Below are positions 22,018-32,333 of a stretch of 64,000 nt of DNA, piece after piece. The notes beneath the pieces are model-generated. The model did no database searches, was not told the DNA's origin, and saw nothing but the letters and a program-made list of their open reading frames with translations. Each line of letters begins with the position of its first letter. Within the stretch, counting starts at the first letter, position 1. The stretch comes from Cryptomeria japonica (taxonomy: Eukaryota; Streptophyta; Pinopsida; Cupressales; Cupressaceae), in NCBI RefSeq assembly GCF_030272615.1, contig NC_081410.1:143317349-143381348 (forward strand), in the 5' to 3' direction. The position numbers and the translations under genes are program-made.

Positions 22018-25000
22018 TTAGAATCATCACCCATTTGGCCAAGCGACCTGTCAATGTTGCTTTGCTGAGTAAATACTTGAGTGGATCAATTTTGGCGATG
22101 AGTTGTACCTTGTGCGTTAACAGATAGTGTCGCAATTTAGTGGCTGCCAGGATTACTGCTAGGCAAGCTCGCTCAATAGGTGTGTAATTGAGTTCATAGC
22201 CAACCAGTGTGCGAGAGATGTAGTAAATAGCACACTCTTTTCCTTCTGCATTATGTTGTGCCAGTAGTACACCCAATGCTGTACTTGTTGCTGAGATATA
22301 GAGTAACAACGGTCTACTTGGATCTGGTGGCATCAACAAGGGTGGATTCATGAGATATTCTTTAAGTGCCTGAAATGCTTGCTGGCATCTGTCATCCCAT
22401 TGGAAGCGTATGTTCTTGTGTAGCAGGTGTGTGAAGGGGTGACACTTATCGGCTAATTGTGCAATGAATCTGCGGATGGATTGAAGCCATCCTTGTAGTG
22501 TTCTTAGCTGACTGATATTCTTTGGAGGTGGCATGTCCATGATTGCCTTAACCTTTGCTGGATCAACCTCAATACCTTTGCTTGAGACAATGTATCCTAG
22601 AAGCTTCCCGGAGGTCACTCCGAAGACACATTTCTTTGGGTTGAGTCGAACATGATATTGTTCCAGTCTATCAAAGATTTGATCTAAGATATGGAGATGT
22701 CCTTCTCTTGTGAGTGATTTTGCTAGTAAATCATCCACATAATCTTCCATCATGGTATGCATCATGTCATGGAAGATGGTGGTCATTGCTCTTTGATAGG
22801 TCGCTCCTGCATTCTTTAGACCAAAAGGCATTACATTCCAGCAGTATGTGCCCCATGGACATGTGAAGGCTGTCTTATGTTGGTCCTCTGGTGCGATCTT
22901 TATTTGATTGTATCCTGAAAAGCCATCCATGAGTGAAAGCATGGCATGTCCTGCTGTCAGATCCACTATGATGTCGATATTTGGTAGGGGGAAGTCATCT
23001 TTAGGACATGCTTTATTTAGATCTCTGAAGTCTGTACAAATGCGAATGCCCCCTTTTGGTTTGCCAACTAGCACAATATTGGAGATCCATTCTGCATAAT
23101 CAATTGGTCTAATGAAACCAACATCCAGGAGTTTCTTGAGTTTAGTTTTGACTAGCACGACAATCTGAGGATGCATCTTACGAAGCTTCTGCTTGATAGG
23201 TTTGGCTCCTTTTGCTACTGTGAGATGATGCATGACTAAATCAGGATCAAGCCCAGGCATGTCTGCATATGACCATGCAAAGTTGATCTGACGCTGTTGG
23301 AAGAACTCTATAAATTGAGGCTGTTCCTCTGGAGTGAGAAGAGATGCCAGATGTATGATATGAGGGTTTTCAGGAGTCCCCACATTGTATTCTTTAGTCT
23401 CCTCAATGAGAATCGTCGATCGTTCCTGTTGTGTACTAGCAGGGAGAATGTCAAACCCTTCATCCTCAAGTGCCTCAGAGAGGTTTTCACCATTGGATAC
23501 GCTCTTTCTTTTTACTTTTGTCGGATCAAACAGTGCCACAGTGTGGTTTTCACTGGAAGATCCATGTTTTATTGTTATATTTTTGCAGCTGAAGGGTTTG
23601 GCATCCGCCCCGAAGTATGCTGCGCTATTAAGTTCAATGGCGAATCCAACTTTGTGATCCCCGCTTGGTAGATTATCCCTTAATTCCAAAAAGTCAATGA
23701 TAGCCTCATTGTTCTGGAAGAGGTCAAGACATGGGGGATTTGGTTGGTTCCATTCAATGAGTTCAGGGTGGATAATGGGCATTACTTCATCGATTAGGTT
23801 AAGTGCGGGAGATGTATCAGTGAGGGTTAAGACAGTGTGGTGAAGGTAGTTGATGGTACTTTCCCTGTCAGAATCAGGCGTAGGATGAGACGTAGGGTCT
23901 GTGGAAGATGTTTTCAGCTCAGGTACCCAAGTGGTCTTTATCTGTGCTTCTCCGTAAACAGGAATGTCTTTGCGTGGCAGAGGTGGTGATGTGTCTTCCT
24001 CATCTGAAGTGTTAAGTTGCACTGAATCGAATTCCCACTCATGTGAGTCGGTCTCTGAATCACTTTCCAGCATCCGATTGCTATACCATACTGGGATGTC
24101 TTTGGAGTTAAATACTGCAGGCGTGATTGGTTTATGTACTTTTGTGGTGATCGATGCTGCAGGAACCGTGATGGGGTTTAAAGGATTTGTTACTGGAAGT
24201 ATTGGTAATGGTGACTCAGTGGCTTCTGCTAGAACTACTGGCGCCATAGATGTTGCTGTGGGTTTTGATACAGTTGCTGCTGTTATTGGTGTTATTGACG
24301 GGATTACTGGTTCGATTGGTGGTATGTTTGGCACTGGTGATGGTTGCGGTGGGGTTGTGAGTCTCGATGGGGCAGTGGGGATAGTGTTTGATGGTGCTTT
24401 GAGTATGAAAGGTGTCCTCTTTGCAGTAGGTGGGCAATATGGTTTGCTAGGTTTTCCTTTAAATCTGAGTTTAGGAAGGACTTCTTTTTCAAAGCCTAGG
24501 CCTGTATTACCTTTGGGCTTGAACTCTGGCAACAGCGGTTCTTGTCGTCCTTGTTTGCAGGATCCCAAAGCACTTTGACCATCATACCCCATTCTTTGCA
24601 TAATGAGGAGGCCTTTGCCATACTGTTCTGTAGGAAGCGTAACTCGCGGTTTATCAGTGGTAACGGGGTCTTTATAGATCCAGTCTGCTAGGTCCTCATC
24701 TTGTGTTTCTTCCTCTTGACTCTTTCCAAGGATAAAAGGCGTTAAGGCACATGCTGGCGTGATTAGTGGTTGCTGGAGCAACTGCTGTGGTTTACCATGT
24801 GTTCTAGAAGAAGTGGGCATTTGTCCCACACAAAAGAGCTGACTCAAGTTGTATTCTCCAGGACCTTCCTCTGCTACTTTCATTTTAAGCTTTTCTTGCT
24901 TGGGTATAGGGGTGTTTGAACTGGTAAGAGAGGCGGGATTTACATATGATGTGGAGGAAATGGCTTCCCTATTATTAGGAACAGTAATCTCTGGTTGATG

Positions 25001-27403
25001 GCTGATATTATGGAAAAATGCAAAGGGATTTGCATCACCCAGGATTGTGATCTCTGCACCATTATGTGGGAACTTGATACATTGATGGTAGGTAGATGGA
25101 ACAGCTTGCATGGCATGTATCCAAGGTCTCCCTAATAATAGATTATATGGCAGAGGAAGGTCCAGAACCTGACAAGTGATGTGCTTTACCACAGGGCCCA
25201 CTCGGATTGGCAGTACCACAGCTCCTTTGGATGAACGCTCTGCATCATCATAGGCCTTGATGGTGATCTTCTTGCGAGGATCCACGGATTCTATTGCATA
25301 TCCCAATGCTGTGACCAATTGTAGTGTGCAAATGTTTAGGCCTGCTCCATTATCTATCAAGACTCGCTTGATCCTGTGTTGGTTGACAAAGCCTTCAATG
25401 TGGAGTGAGGCGTTATGAGGTTGCTGGAAGGAAGAGTTATCACTTTCGGAAAAAGTGAGACAAGGTGATGACTTTAGACTTCCAACCATGGCTTGAAACT
25501 GGTCCGTATTTAAGTTTGCAGGGACTGACGCCTCTTGGAGTGCTTGATCCAAGATAGTTTTATGAGATGGTGATAGGCGTAATAGCTCTAAAATGGATAT
25601 AAGTGCAGGCGTTTTGTCTAATTGTTCCACAAGATTGTACTGCTTTGGGATGGAGGTGGTGCCTTGTGGAGCTGCCTTGATGGTGACCTTGCCACGACGT
25701 GTAACAACTTTGCAATTTGAGGTGGGATTTTTGAAGGTGATAGTTGCAATTTGTTCACTGGCATCATACAGGTGATTGACAGTGTAGTTATACGCAGCTT
25801 GCGTATAATCAGTGGTATCAGGACCTCGTCTGGAAGTGGAAGGACCCCTTTGATCTTGTGATGGAAGTGGATTCTTGAACATCTGATGATCATTATTGGT
25901 TGTTTTTGGGTCATGTCCTTCAATTTCAATTTCTCCTCGGTCAATAAGATCCTGAATGAGATCTTTCAATCGATGACAATTACTTGTCTTATGTCCTCTT
26001 CCTTGATGGAACTCACAATGTTCAGTATCTCTCCACCATGCCGGTTTGACTTGAGGCTCATAATTTGATAACTTAGGTAGCGTGATCAAATTCTGAGAAA
26101 TGAGTTGTCGCATCACTGTTTCAATGGGTTCCCCTAAGGGAGTGTATGTGCGTTTTTGTTTTTGTGGACGAGGTCTTGGTTCATCCTGAGATGTGATGCG
26201 ACCTTGATTAGGAAGAACATTTGTGTTATTTTGAGGTGGAGGATTTTGTCCTGCAAACCGAACCACAGGTTGTGCATTTTGGACAGTCCGAGCATCCACA
26301 ACCCCATCATTGACGATATTCTTATTCTTGTTCCAGAAGTTCGGTTTATCGCTATTGAAGCGCGGGCGAGGACCATCTTTGGGTTCATTAAATATTTTGA
26401 TGAGTCCTTTTTTGATGAGTGCCCGCTCACATTTTATACCCTTGGTGATCATATCGTTAAAAGAATCGGTGTCTTTGACATCCAAGTGAAATTCCATTTC
26501 TTCGTTTAAGTTGGAAATGAAAATTTCCACTAGTTCTCGTTCAGGTAACTGAAGAGAACGTCTGCTAGACATTTGACGCCATCGTTGCAGGAATACTGAG
26601 AATAATTCACCTGGTTTTTGTTTGGTGTTGCATAGATCAGCCATGGTGATGTCGCGTTCAATATTATAAGAGTAATGAGATAGGAACTTCTGGATGAGTT
26701 CCTCAAATGTTCTTATGCCACCTGGTAGTCGGGAAAACCATGATGTGGTTGTTCCTCCCAAGCTTTGGGGAAAAAGGCGCATTAAGTATGTGTCCTCATA
26801 AGCTACTTCAAGACAAGCAGAATGAAATTCTCGGACATGATCGCGGGGATCTCCCTTTCCTCTATATTTTTCGAATTTTGGTGTTTCGAACCCGCGTGGA
26901 AAGGGTGGCATATAAAGATTCCTGTCAAACGGATAGGGACAGATGTCGTTAAGTGAGAATTGATTGGTTTTAACACCACTATGAAGTTGTTGGGCGAGAT
27001 TCTCAACTTGTTGTCGCAACATCTCTATTTCATTAGGAGGAGGAGGTGGTGGGTTACCTCGAGGGATGTTATATCTAATGGGATCTCTATGCCTTTCCTC
27101 CTCATGGCAACTTTGTCTTTCTGATGCTTGTCTTAATTGGGCAAGATCAAAGTCAGAGGGGAGTTTGGCTCCTTCTTGAGCAAGTCGTAAAAAGTGAGCA
27201 TCCGCATTGCTCCTTAGTATTTCATCGAATAATCTGTTAAAATGAGGGTTATGCTGAACCCTTTCGATTGTTGAAGGAGTGGGAGTACTTGGGTTTTCAT
27301 CATTCCCATTTCCTCCAAGTGCTTCTTGAAATTCATTGAGGTTGTCCTCTTCTTCCTCAATTTCCATTTCTCGTTGCCTTGATCGTGATCGGGTTTGAGC
27401 CAT
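21929..27403 (-). CDS. Gag-protease-G-patch-RT-RNase H polyprotein of element 2
   Basis: An uninterrupted 1824-codon ORF from the ATG at 27403. Rough order: basic N-terminus; Retrotrans_gag capsid (residues about 150-300); CEFHQGRGHKTSNC knuckle near 470 (C-x2-H-x4-H-x4-C); protease-like domain near 680 with LIDNGAGLN and NLLLGRPWIHAM; G-patch near 920-950 (YGKGLLIMQRMGYDGQSALG); Pro-rich spacer; RT near 1400-1620 with FRDLNKACPKDDFPLP and YVDD; Ty3-type RNase H to about 1800. The last two dozen residues after EYVDRK are out of frame because of the extra base at 21985-21988. A single Gag-Pol ORF with no stop between gag and pol means another way of setting the Gag:Pol ratio is needed. Confidence 0.96.
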   Translation of the reverse strand: MAQTRSRSRQREMEIEEEEDNLNEFQEALGGNGNDENPSTPTPSTIERVQHNPHFNRLFDEILRSNADAHFLRLAQEGAKLPSDFDLAQLRQASERQSCHEEERHRDPIRYNIPRGNPPPPPPNEIEMLRQQVENLAQQLHSGVKTNQFSLNDICPYPFDRNLYMPPFPRGFETPKFEKYRGKGDPRDHVREFHSACLEVAYEDTYLMRLFPQSLGGTTTSWFSRLPGGIRTFEELIQKFLSHYSYNIERDITMADLCNTKQKPGELFSVFLQRWRQMSSRRSLQLPERELVEIFISNLNEEMEFHLDVKDTDSFNDMITKGIKCERALIKKGLIKIFNEPKDGPRPRFNSDKPNFWNKNKNIVNDGVVDARTVQNAQPVVRFAGQNPPPQNNTNVLPNQGRITSQDEPRPRPQKQKRTYTPLGEPIETVMRQLISQNLITLPKLSNYEPQVKPAWWRDTEHCEFHQGRGHKTSNCHRLKDLIQDLIDRGEIEIEGHDPKTTNNDHQMFKNPLPSQDQRGPSTSRRGPDTTDYTQAAYNYTVNHLYDASEQIATITFKNPTSNCKVVTRRGKVTIKAAPQGTTSIPKQYNLVEQLDKTPALISILELLRLSPSHKTILDQALQEASVPANLNTDQFQAMVGSLKSSPCLTFSESDNSSFQQPHNASLHIEGFVNQHRIKRVLIDNGAGLNICTLQLVTALGYAIESVDPRKKITIKAYDDAERSSKGAVVLPIRVGPVVKHITCQVLDLPLPYNLLLGRPWIHAMQAVPSTYHQCIKFPHNGAEITILGDANPFAFFHNISHQPEITVPNNREAISSTSYVNPASLTSSNTPIPKQEKLKMKVAEEGPGEYNLSQLFCVGQMPTSSRTHGKPQQLLQQPLITPACALTPFILGKSQEEETQDEDLADWIYKDPVTTDKPRVTLPTEQYGKGLLIMQRMGYDGQSALGSCKQGRQEPLLPEFKPKGNTGLGFEKEVLPKLRFKGKPSKPYCPPTAKRTPFILKAPSNTIPTAPSRLTTPPQPSPVPNIPPIEPVIPSITPITAATVSKPTATSMAPVVLAEATESPLPILPVTNPLNPITVPAASITTKVHKPITPAVFNSKDIPVWYSNRMLESDSETDSHEWEFDSVQLNTSDEEDTSPPLPRKDIPVYGEAQIKTTWVPELKTSSTDPTSHPTPDSDRESTINYLHHTVLTLTDTSPALNLIDEVMPIIHPELIEWNQPNPPCLDLFQNNEAIIDFLELRDNLPSGDHKVGFAIELNSAAYFGADAKPFSCKNITIKHGSSSENHTVALFDPTKVKRKSVSNGENLSEALEDEGFDILPASTQQERSTILIEETKEYNVGTPENPHIIHLASLLTPEEQPQFIEFFQQRQINFAWSYADMPGLDPDLVMHHLTVAKGAKPIKQKLRKMHPQIVVLVKTKLKKLLDVGFIRPIDYAEWISNIVLVGKPKGGIRICTDFRDLNKACPKDDFPLPNIDIIVDLTAGHAMLSLMDGFSGYNQIKIAPEDQHKTAFTCPWGTYCWNVMPFGLKNAGATYQRAMTTIFHDMMHTMMEDYVDDLLAKSLTREGHLHILDQIFDRLEQYHVRLNPKKCVFGVTSGKLLGYIVSSKGIEVDPAKVKAIMDMPPPKNISQLRTLQGWLQSIRRFIAQLADKCHPFTHLLHKNIRFQWDDRCQQAFQALKEYLMNPPLLMPPDPSRPLLLYISATSTALGVLLAQHNAEGKECAIYYISRTLVGYELNYTPIERACLAVILAATKLRHYLLTHKVQLIAKIDPLKYLLSKATLTGRLAKWVMILSEFDIEYVDRKSYQRAGHCRSVGRCTSHR

Positions 27404-30323
27404 TTTGTTTACAAGTTTGGTTTTGAAGTTGATTGAAGATGATGATGAGTGGTGATGAAATGCAAGATTGATTGGTTGGTGATTTGTGTTGTATGGGGAT
27501 CTCTAGCACTTTTAAGGTAGATGTAACTGAAATTCCTTTCTTTGAATTGCTTGTTTGTTTTGATGATTTTGGATGTGATAAGGTGTAGAGAAATCTGAGA
27601 TGTGTTACAGATTTTGACTACGTAGTAATGAGAGGATTCACTCATGAACTAGTTTTAACCTGCGTAGATGTGTCTCTTAGGATGAGCTTATCCTAGATGT
27701 AGAAACAATCTAAAAGTGATGTGATGTGTTTTTGATTTCAAGCAATATCTAAAAAGGGATCTTGGGACAAGAACCTTTGAATGTTTTGAGAGTTTTGGGA
27801 TGAATTGATGATGGAGTGATGATGTATGAGTGAGATGATGGATGTTTTTTTTTTTTTTTTTTTTTAACTTCAATAAAAACTTTGTGTTACAAATGGAACA
27901 AACTCTATCTCTTCCCTTTCAGGCGTTGGTGGCACTTCTCGAGCTATGTTGTAGGTGATACAGATGTTTGGGAAGAAGTTGGGATTAATCTTTCCTCCTT
28001 GATTTTTGTGATAACTCAGAGCTCTATATTGCATAAAAGCTCTGCGGTTTAATGATTCAGAATCAAATTCGTTTGTTTTACCTTGAAGGTATAGACGCAT
28101 GCGATGTAGAAAGACTCTATGTGAGACAAAGATTTGTCTATTGAGATAGAAGAATTTCCTCCTTTTGATTAAAGCTTTTGAGCTTAATGGTCTTCTTTTC
28201 AAGGTAATATTCTGATGACACTTCTTCTTTCGCAAGATGTGAAGAATGGTCATAAAAGTTGTGACTCTGTGTTGTTTGTACTTTGTTTTTGGTATTTTTG
28301 GTTGTTGACAGATGTTGGATGAGCACTTTGTTTTTGGGATTGATTTTCTGATTTTTCTTTGACAAGAAAACAAAGCAAGCACACAAACACAAGAATGTTG
28401 CCTAAAAAAGGCACAAATGAGTATGGGTCTAGATCAACCCAATCCTTGGACTTGTTTTTGACCCTTCCTTTTGATTTATTTTAAGGTATAATTCCAAAGC
28501 CTGAAGTCGGCTCAATTTGCTCTAGGTCTGTAAAACGAACACACTTCAAACACTCTTTATCCCTATGGTCAAATGGCCAGTTGTGATAAATTTAGCCCAC
28601 ATCTTGATATTTCTTCGACTTTGGTACTACATACCTTATGAATCCCGCCGTGGCAGGTAAGGATGTGATATACTAAGTCTTGCACGAGCATAACAAATAG
28701 ATGATCCCTATGATGGGGGAGTCACCACTTTTATCAAGCCACAAGTGACTTTTCAAAAAGCTATGTTTCTACTCAAGGAAATATGTATGGTGAGTATCTT
28801 GGGAGCAAAACCTTCTATGCTCTTGCACTAAATTATACCTCAAATATCCTCAATCAATAGAACAGGTGGGCTACTACTTAAAAGTGTTTAGTCATGTTCG
28901 ATGGCTTTGGACATAAGTTCATTCTGCAGTGACTCACTTAAGAGCCTTGTAACTGGTGGTGGGGCCCATTTGTCCTTTCGGCCAGTTACACTGTAGGAAC
29001 AGCTATACCCAAGGCTACAGCTTTCGCTCTCACCTGATTTCTATAGCGGCTCGAAGGATTTACCGCTCGAGGTCGTTCCCAAGAGCATCGATCCCTTAGC
29101 AGGCCTCTCTTAAAAAGATAAAATTTGAGCGTTACTAACACTTTTCTCTTGCACCTAGGACCACGAGAGCCAAGGGAGAGGATAGTGTGTGTTAGAAGTA
29201 GGACCACTCGACTGACTTTTATGCACAAGCGTGCCAAACACGTAAAACACTTGTTCCTTTTAATCCAGCATTTGCAAATGTGATCTAACTATTTGGAGAT
29301 GTTGCTCCAACAGCCATGGTGTTCATTTTTAGCTTCAAAGCAATATGTTTTGTAATCTAGAATTGAGAAATCCTGGTCAACTTAATGAAAAACACGTTTT
29401 GCTTTGAAGGAAAATTTTTGTTTTTGCCAAAAATAAAGACAAGTGGATTGTTCTTTTTACTGCACCAAAAATTGAAGTGTGGATTGTGATTTTTAAGTCC
29501 CAATTGATGCAAGAAAGAAAGTTTGTTTTGTTGATTTTAAGCACCAAAACAAAATGTATCCCTAACTAGAAAACAATGAAAAACTGTTTTTTTTTTTTTT
29601 TTGTGTTTTTAAGTTCTTTTTAAGCACTAAATGAAATTTTTTTTTGTGATTTTTGTTGTGTTGTTAACCTGCACAAAGAAAAGAAACAAGTTAATAAAAT
29701 CAATGCTCAAAGGGGGGCTTCCACAAGCCTAATTTTTGATTTTTCGGTTACAAATTTTACAAATCCTGATCCTGAAATGCCCTGAAATTTGACTAAGTCT
29801 GAAATTTGGAGGATCTTCCAAAAACTAGATTTTGCATTTCAACTCCTAGAGGTCTGAAACCCCTCTCAAACATCCTGAAAGTATATATGGAATATAACTT
29901 AAAGTATAAGAAAGAGAAAAGATAAGAGGAAATGTCACTTATACTTAAATGTTATATTCCATATATATTCTACCTCCCACAAGCCTAAAAAAAATAAAAA
30001 ATTATTGGTTACAAGGCCTTTTTTTATAACGTTCTGTTGCAATAGCGCTAGTCTGCATGAGCAGAAGCGTTAATTTAAACGGTAGCGCTGAAAGAAGAGA
30101 AAAATCCGAGAAGACAAAAGCGCTAGAAGTGTGTCAATAGCGCTGAAACTGTGACAATAGCGCTAGAATGTTTCCAATAGCGCTGAAACATTTTCAATAG
30201 CGCTACTTTATGGTCAATAGCGCTAAAAGAAATTTTTCAATAGCGCTAAAACGCGTTCAATAGCATCGAAGCGCGACCTGTGTGGCAATTTCAACAAGAA
30301 AAATGTTAATTTCAAAAAAATCA
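27404..30323 (-). other. 5' leader of element 2
   Basis: About 2.9 kb between PBS and gag start. It contains a poly-T run on the plus strand at 27847-27865, a region around 28990-29160 related to the element 1 leader, and a second poly-T near 29587. A GAAAG/ATATAACTT inverted patch lies around 29880-29970, where TATATGGAATATAACTTAAA recurs in reverse complement. Frames such as 27870-28382 (170 codons) carry no motif and are probably chance. No gene is called. Confidence 0.65.
30040..30260 (-). repeat. CAATAGCGCT minisatellite near the 5' end of element 2
   Basis: Nine AGCGCT hexamers, mostly as CAATAGCGCT on the plus strand, at spacing of about 20-25 bases, just inside the PBS. In element sense this reads AGCGCTATTG, complementary to the sense reading of the 14540-14940 block. 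The two blocks could pair within one genomic RNA. Confidence 0.9.
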
Positions 30324-30362
30324 ATCAGAAGGTTGCGTGTTCGATTCACGTCGGGTTCAACA
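30324..30362 (-). promoter_or_regulatory. Extended tRNA-Trp primer-binding site of element 2
   Basis: The plus strand carries the 3' portion of a plant-type tRNA-Trp: the T-arm GCGTGTTCGATTCACGT, then CGGGTTCA and a CCA with one mismatch. It is two bases from the LTR end. Complementarity is about 38 of 39 bases, reaching from the CCA end through the T-arm and variable loop to the anticodon stem. It stops just before what would be tRNA position 37. A usual PBS is 18 bases or fewer. Identification of tRNA-Trp is from memory of the plant sequence. Confidence 0.88.
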
Positions 30363-30364
30363 AA

Positions 30365-31810
30365 TGATGCCCTCCTAAATGGCACAAGATTAGTTCTTGA
30401 TCAAACAACACAAAACACACAAAATGTTAGAGTTAATCAATCTAAAAACCAAACACAATGAAGGCATTCCAAAAGAGACACTAAAAACATGCTAAATATA
30501 TCTAACTAAATAAGTAAAGACAAATGAGATATCTCCAACTATCTCTTAGCATGAGATTAGCTCCTTCTCCCTTGTTCCTCTCCTTTCCAAGTTCCAAAAT
30601 AGTGTAGCTCTCAGCAGCTTTTTGCACTATGGATGCTTATGGAGGATTGAGATTTGTATAATAGCTCCAAATATGAAATGAAAAGCTAATAGTAATGCTA
30701 AAATGATGTATTTTAACTAAAAAGACAAGATTTAGTTATGCTATGCTAAAATGCTCTCTAAAATGGCTATAGTCTAAATGCATACAAGTTTTCAGGATGT
30801 GGATTATGAAGGAATGGGCTCTATTTATAGGAAAAATGGAGCAATGGATGGCCAGGATTGAATGGTTTAATCAAGGGTCAAGCTTGAAAGTTGGGAATCC
30901 ATGTGCACAATTGGCACCAATAAAATAGTGACAAGTGTCAACACAGGATTGGGTTGAAAGAAGAGGTTGGAGGCATTAAAGGCCTGAGAAGACCTCATGG
31001 TTATCCAAAGGCTAAGGGTCAAGCCTAAATTAGGATTACCCACTGGATTAGGAGTTAATCCAAGGATAAATCTTTGTGCAAATGATTAAGGGATAATCAT
31101 GGTCAAAGCATTAATGACCTGATGAGACCCTTGGGTTGGGTAGAGGTTGAGTCAAAACAAATGTTTTAACCATGTGGGAGAGTTGAATTAACCATTAATG
31201 GTTATTGGAGACTTTGGGGATTAAGTGGTTGAAAGTTGGAAGCCTTTAATGGTTTTCAAAGACTTTGGGGTTTTTGGTGGTTGAAGGTTGAAAACCTTCA
31301 ATGGTTATCAAAGACTTTGGGGTCTTTGAGAAGTGACTCCATTTTGCTTAGGAATGTGACAATATTTAGGGGATGGATTAGGCTAATTAGGAAGGGGTTA
31401 GAAGAATCTAGAAGGTGATTAGATTTTGCAAGTGGATTTGGTGGGTGAAGGAAAATAGGATTTTATTAAAATAAAAATTCATTTATTTCAATAAATGTGT
31501 GCAAGTTGCATTTGTAGGAAAATGCAAGTGGGGGGGGTTTTAAAATGATTTAAATAAATGTTTTTATTTAATTTATTTAAAAGAGGAATAGGGGGATTTA
31601 ATTAAATAAATTGATTTTATTTATTTAATTGATTTGAATTGGATTTAATGAATTAATTAAAATAAATTGAATAATTTATTTAATTAATAGAAGAATGTTT
31701 GGGGATGAATTAATTAAATATTAATTTAATTAATTGATGGTTAGTGGATTTTTAATCAAATAAATACGAAATATTCATTTAATTAAAATGGACAGATTTA
31801 TGTGACTACA
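30365..31810 (-). repeat. Element 2 5' LTR
   Basis: The same 1446-bp unit as 12536-13981, with about three substitutions seen. In the sense direction it begins TGTAGTCACAT at 31810 and ends GGGCATCA at 30365, followed by two spacer bases and the PBS. Transcription of the element would start here, on the minus strand. Confidence 0.97.
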
Positions 31811-31815
31811 GTTTG
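31811..31815. other. Target site duplication GTTTG, right
   Basis: It matches 12531-12535. The interrupted old LTR resumes immediately after it at 31816. Confidence 0.95.
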
Positions 31816-31947
31816 CGTTTGAATTGATGTCTTGTTTTCATGTCTTTATTGAGTGTAATTAGGATTGTTATCACTGCATTTGAGTTTTTGTGATTGAACT
31901 AGGCTATTGTTTATGTTGCTTTGATGATTTCCAAATTCCTATCTACA
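31816..31947 (+). repeat. Old LTR, right part
   Basis: Continues the LTR begun at 11359 and ends GAATTCCTATCTACA-like (CCAAATTCCTATCTACA). Its reverse complement is closely similar to the start of 31976 onward (TGTATGTTAGGAATTC), so the two form the arms of an inverted repeat. Confidence 0.75.
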
Positions 31948-31954
31948 TTAATTA

Positions 31955-31970
31955 CACGTCGGGTTCACCA
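31955..31970 (-). promoter_or_regulatory. tRNA-Trp PBS at the centre of an inverted LTR pair
   Basis: The minus strand reads TGGTGAACCCGACGTG, a perfect 16-base complement to the 3' end of tRNA-Trp. It is five bases (TTAAT) from the end of the minus-oriented LTR that starts at 31976 on the plus strand. The left LTR also ends with TTAAT beside it, so one PBS serves two LTR ends facing each other. Confidence 0.8.
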
Positions 31971-31975
31971 ATTAA

Positions 31976-32230
31976 TGTATGTTAGGAATTCGGAAATCAT
32001 CACAAGCAATATCAAAACTAATCTAGCCCAATCACGAAAGCTCAAATGCAATGATCTATCCTAAGCACACTCAATAAAGACATAAAAATAAAAACATTCA
32101 AAACTAAAGACTATGCAAACCAAATGTAGATCTGAATGCTTCCTTCATGCGGCTCCATTGTTCTTCTTTCTTCTTCAAATAGCCTTTGTTTGTGGATCTC
32201 ACCTTCAAGTGCATACACATGATCAAATGA
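31976..32230 (-). repeat. Partial LTR in minus orientation, inverted relative to 31816-31947
   Basis: The sense reading ends GAATTCCTAACATACA followed by TTAAT and the PBS, as a 5' LTR should. Homology to the reverse complement of the old LTR continues through the block matching 12440-12535 (GGATCTCACC, TTTGTTTGTGGATC) and fades near 32230. The U3 portion is missing, so the LTR is truncated. Confidence 0.7.
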
Positions 32231-32318
32231 ATCACATTATCGAATGGATCACTTTGTCGAACTAATCAGATTATTGAATCAATCACACTTCGAGTTTTCA
32301 CAGTAAAGATTATTTGTG

Positions 32319-32333
32319 TGAACCTGACGTGAA
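32319..32333 (+). promoter_or_regulatory. Degenerate plus-strand tRNA-Trp PBS-like site
   Basis: TGAACCTGACGTGAA differs by one C/T change from the tRNA-Trp complement TGAACCCGACGTGAA. It lies just left of the internal region 32345-33290, as expected for a plus-oriented element that lost gag and pol. The LTR end before it is not clear. Confidence 0.45.

Larger units (their letters stand above)
12536..31810 (-). mobile_element. Element 2: complete young 19.3-kb Tat-like Ty3/gypsy retrotransposon with antisense PMD gene
   Basis: It is bounded by two 1446-bp LTRs (12536-13981 and 30365-31810), a GTTTG duplication, a tRNA-Trp PBS (30324-30362) and a PPT (13982-13994). The sense strand is minus. 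Only about three base differences between the LTRs were seen by eye (near 12645, 12765 and 12988), so insertion is recent. The polyprotein is a near-complete frame from 27403 to 20116 with one 1-base insertion (21985-21988) and one TGA (21304-21306). Between integrase and the 3' LTR lies an antisense PMD gene. Additional ORFs in this position are known in Tat-lineage plant elements. It is inserted into an older LTR. Confidence 0.97.

Noticed and set aside
27870-28382. A 170-codon minus-strand frame in the element 2 leader
   Set aside because: Lys- and Gln-rich composition from AT-rich sequence, no motif, no equivalent in element 1.
30324-30362. A genuine tRNA-Trp gene or tRNA-derived SINE
   Set aside because: Only the 3' half of the tRNA is present, with no 5' half and an imperfect CCA, and it sits exactly at the LTR-PBS position of a retrotransposon.
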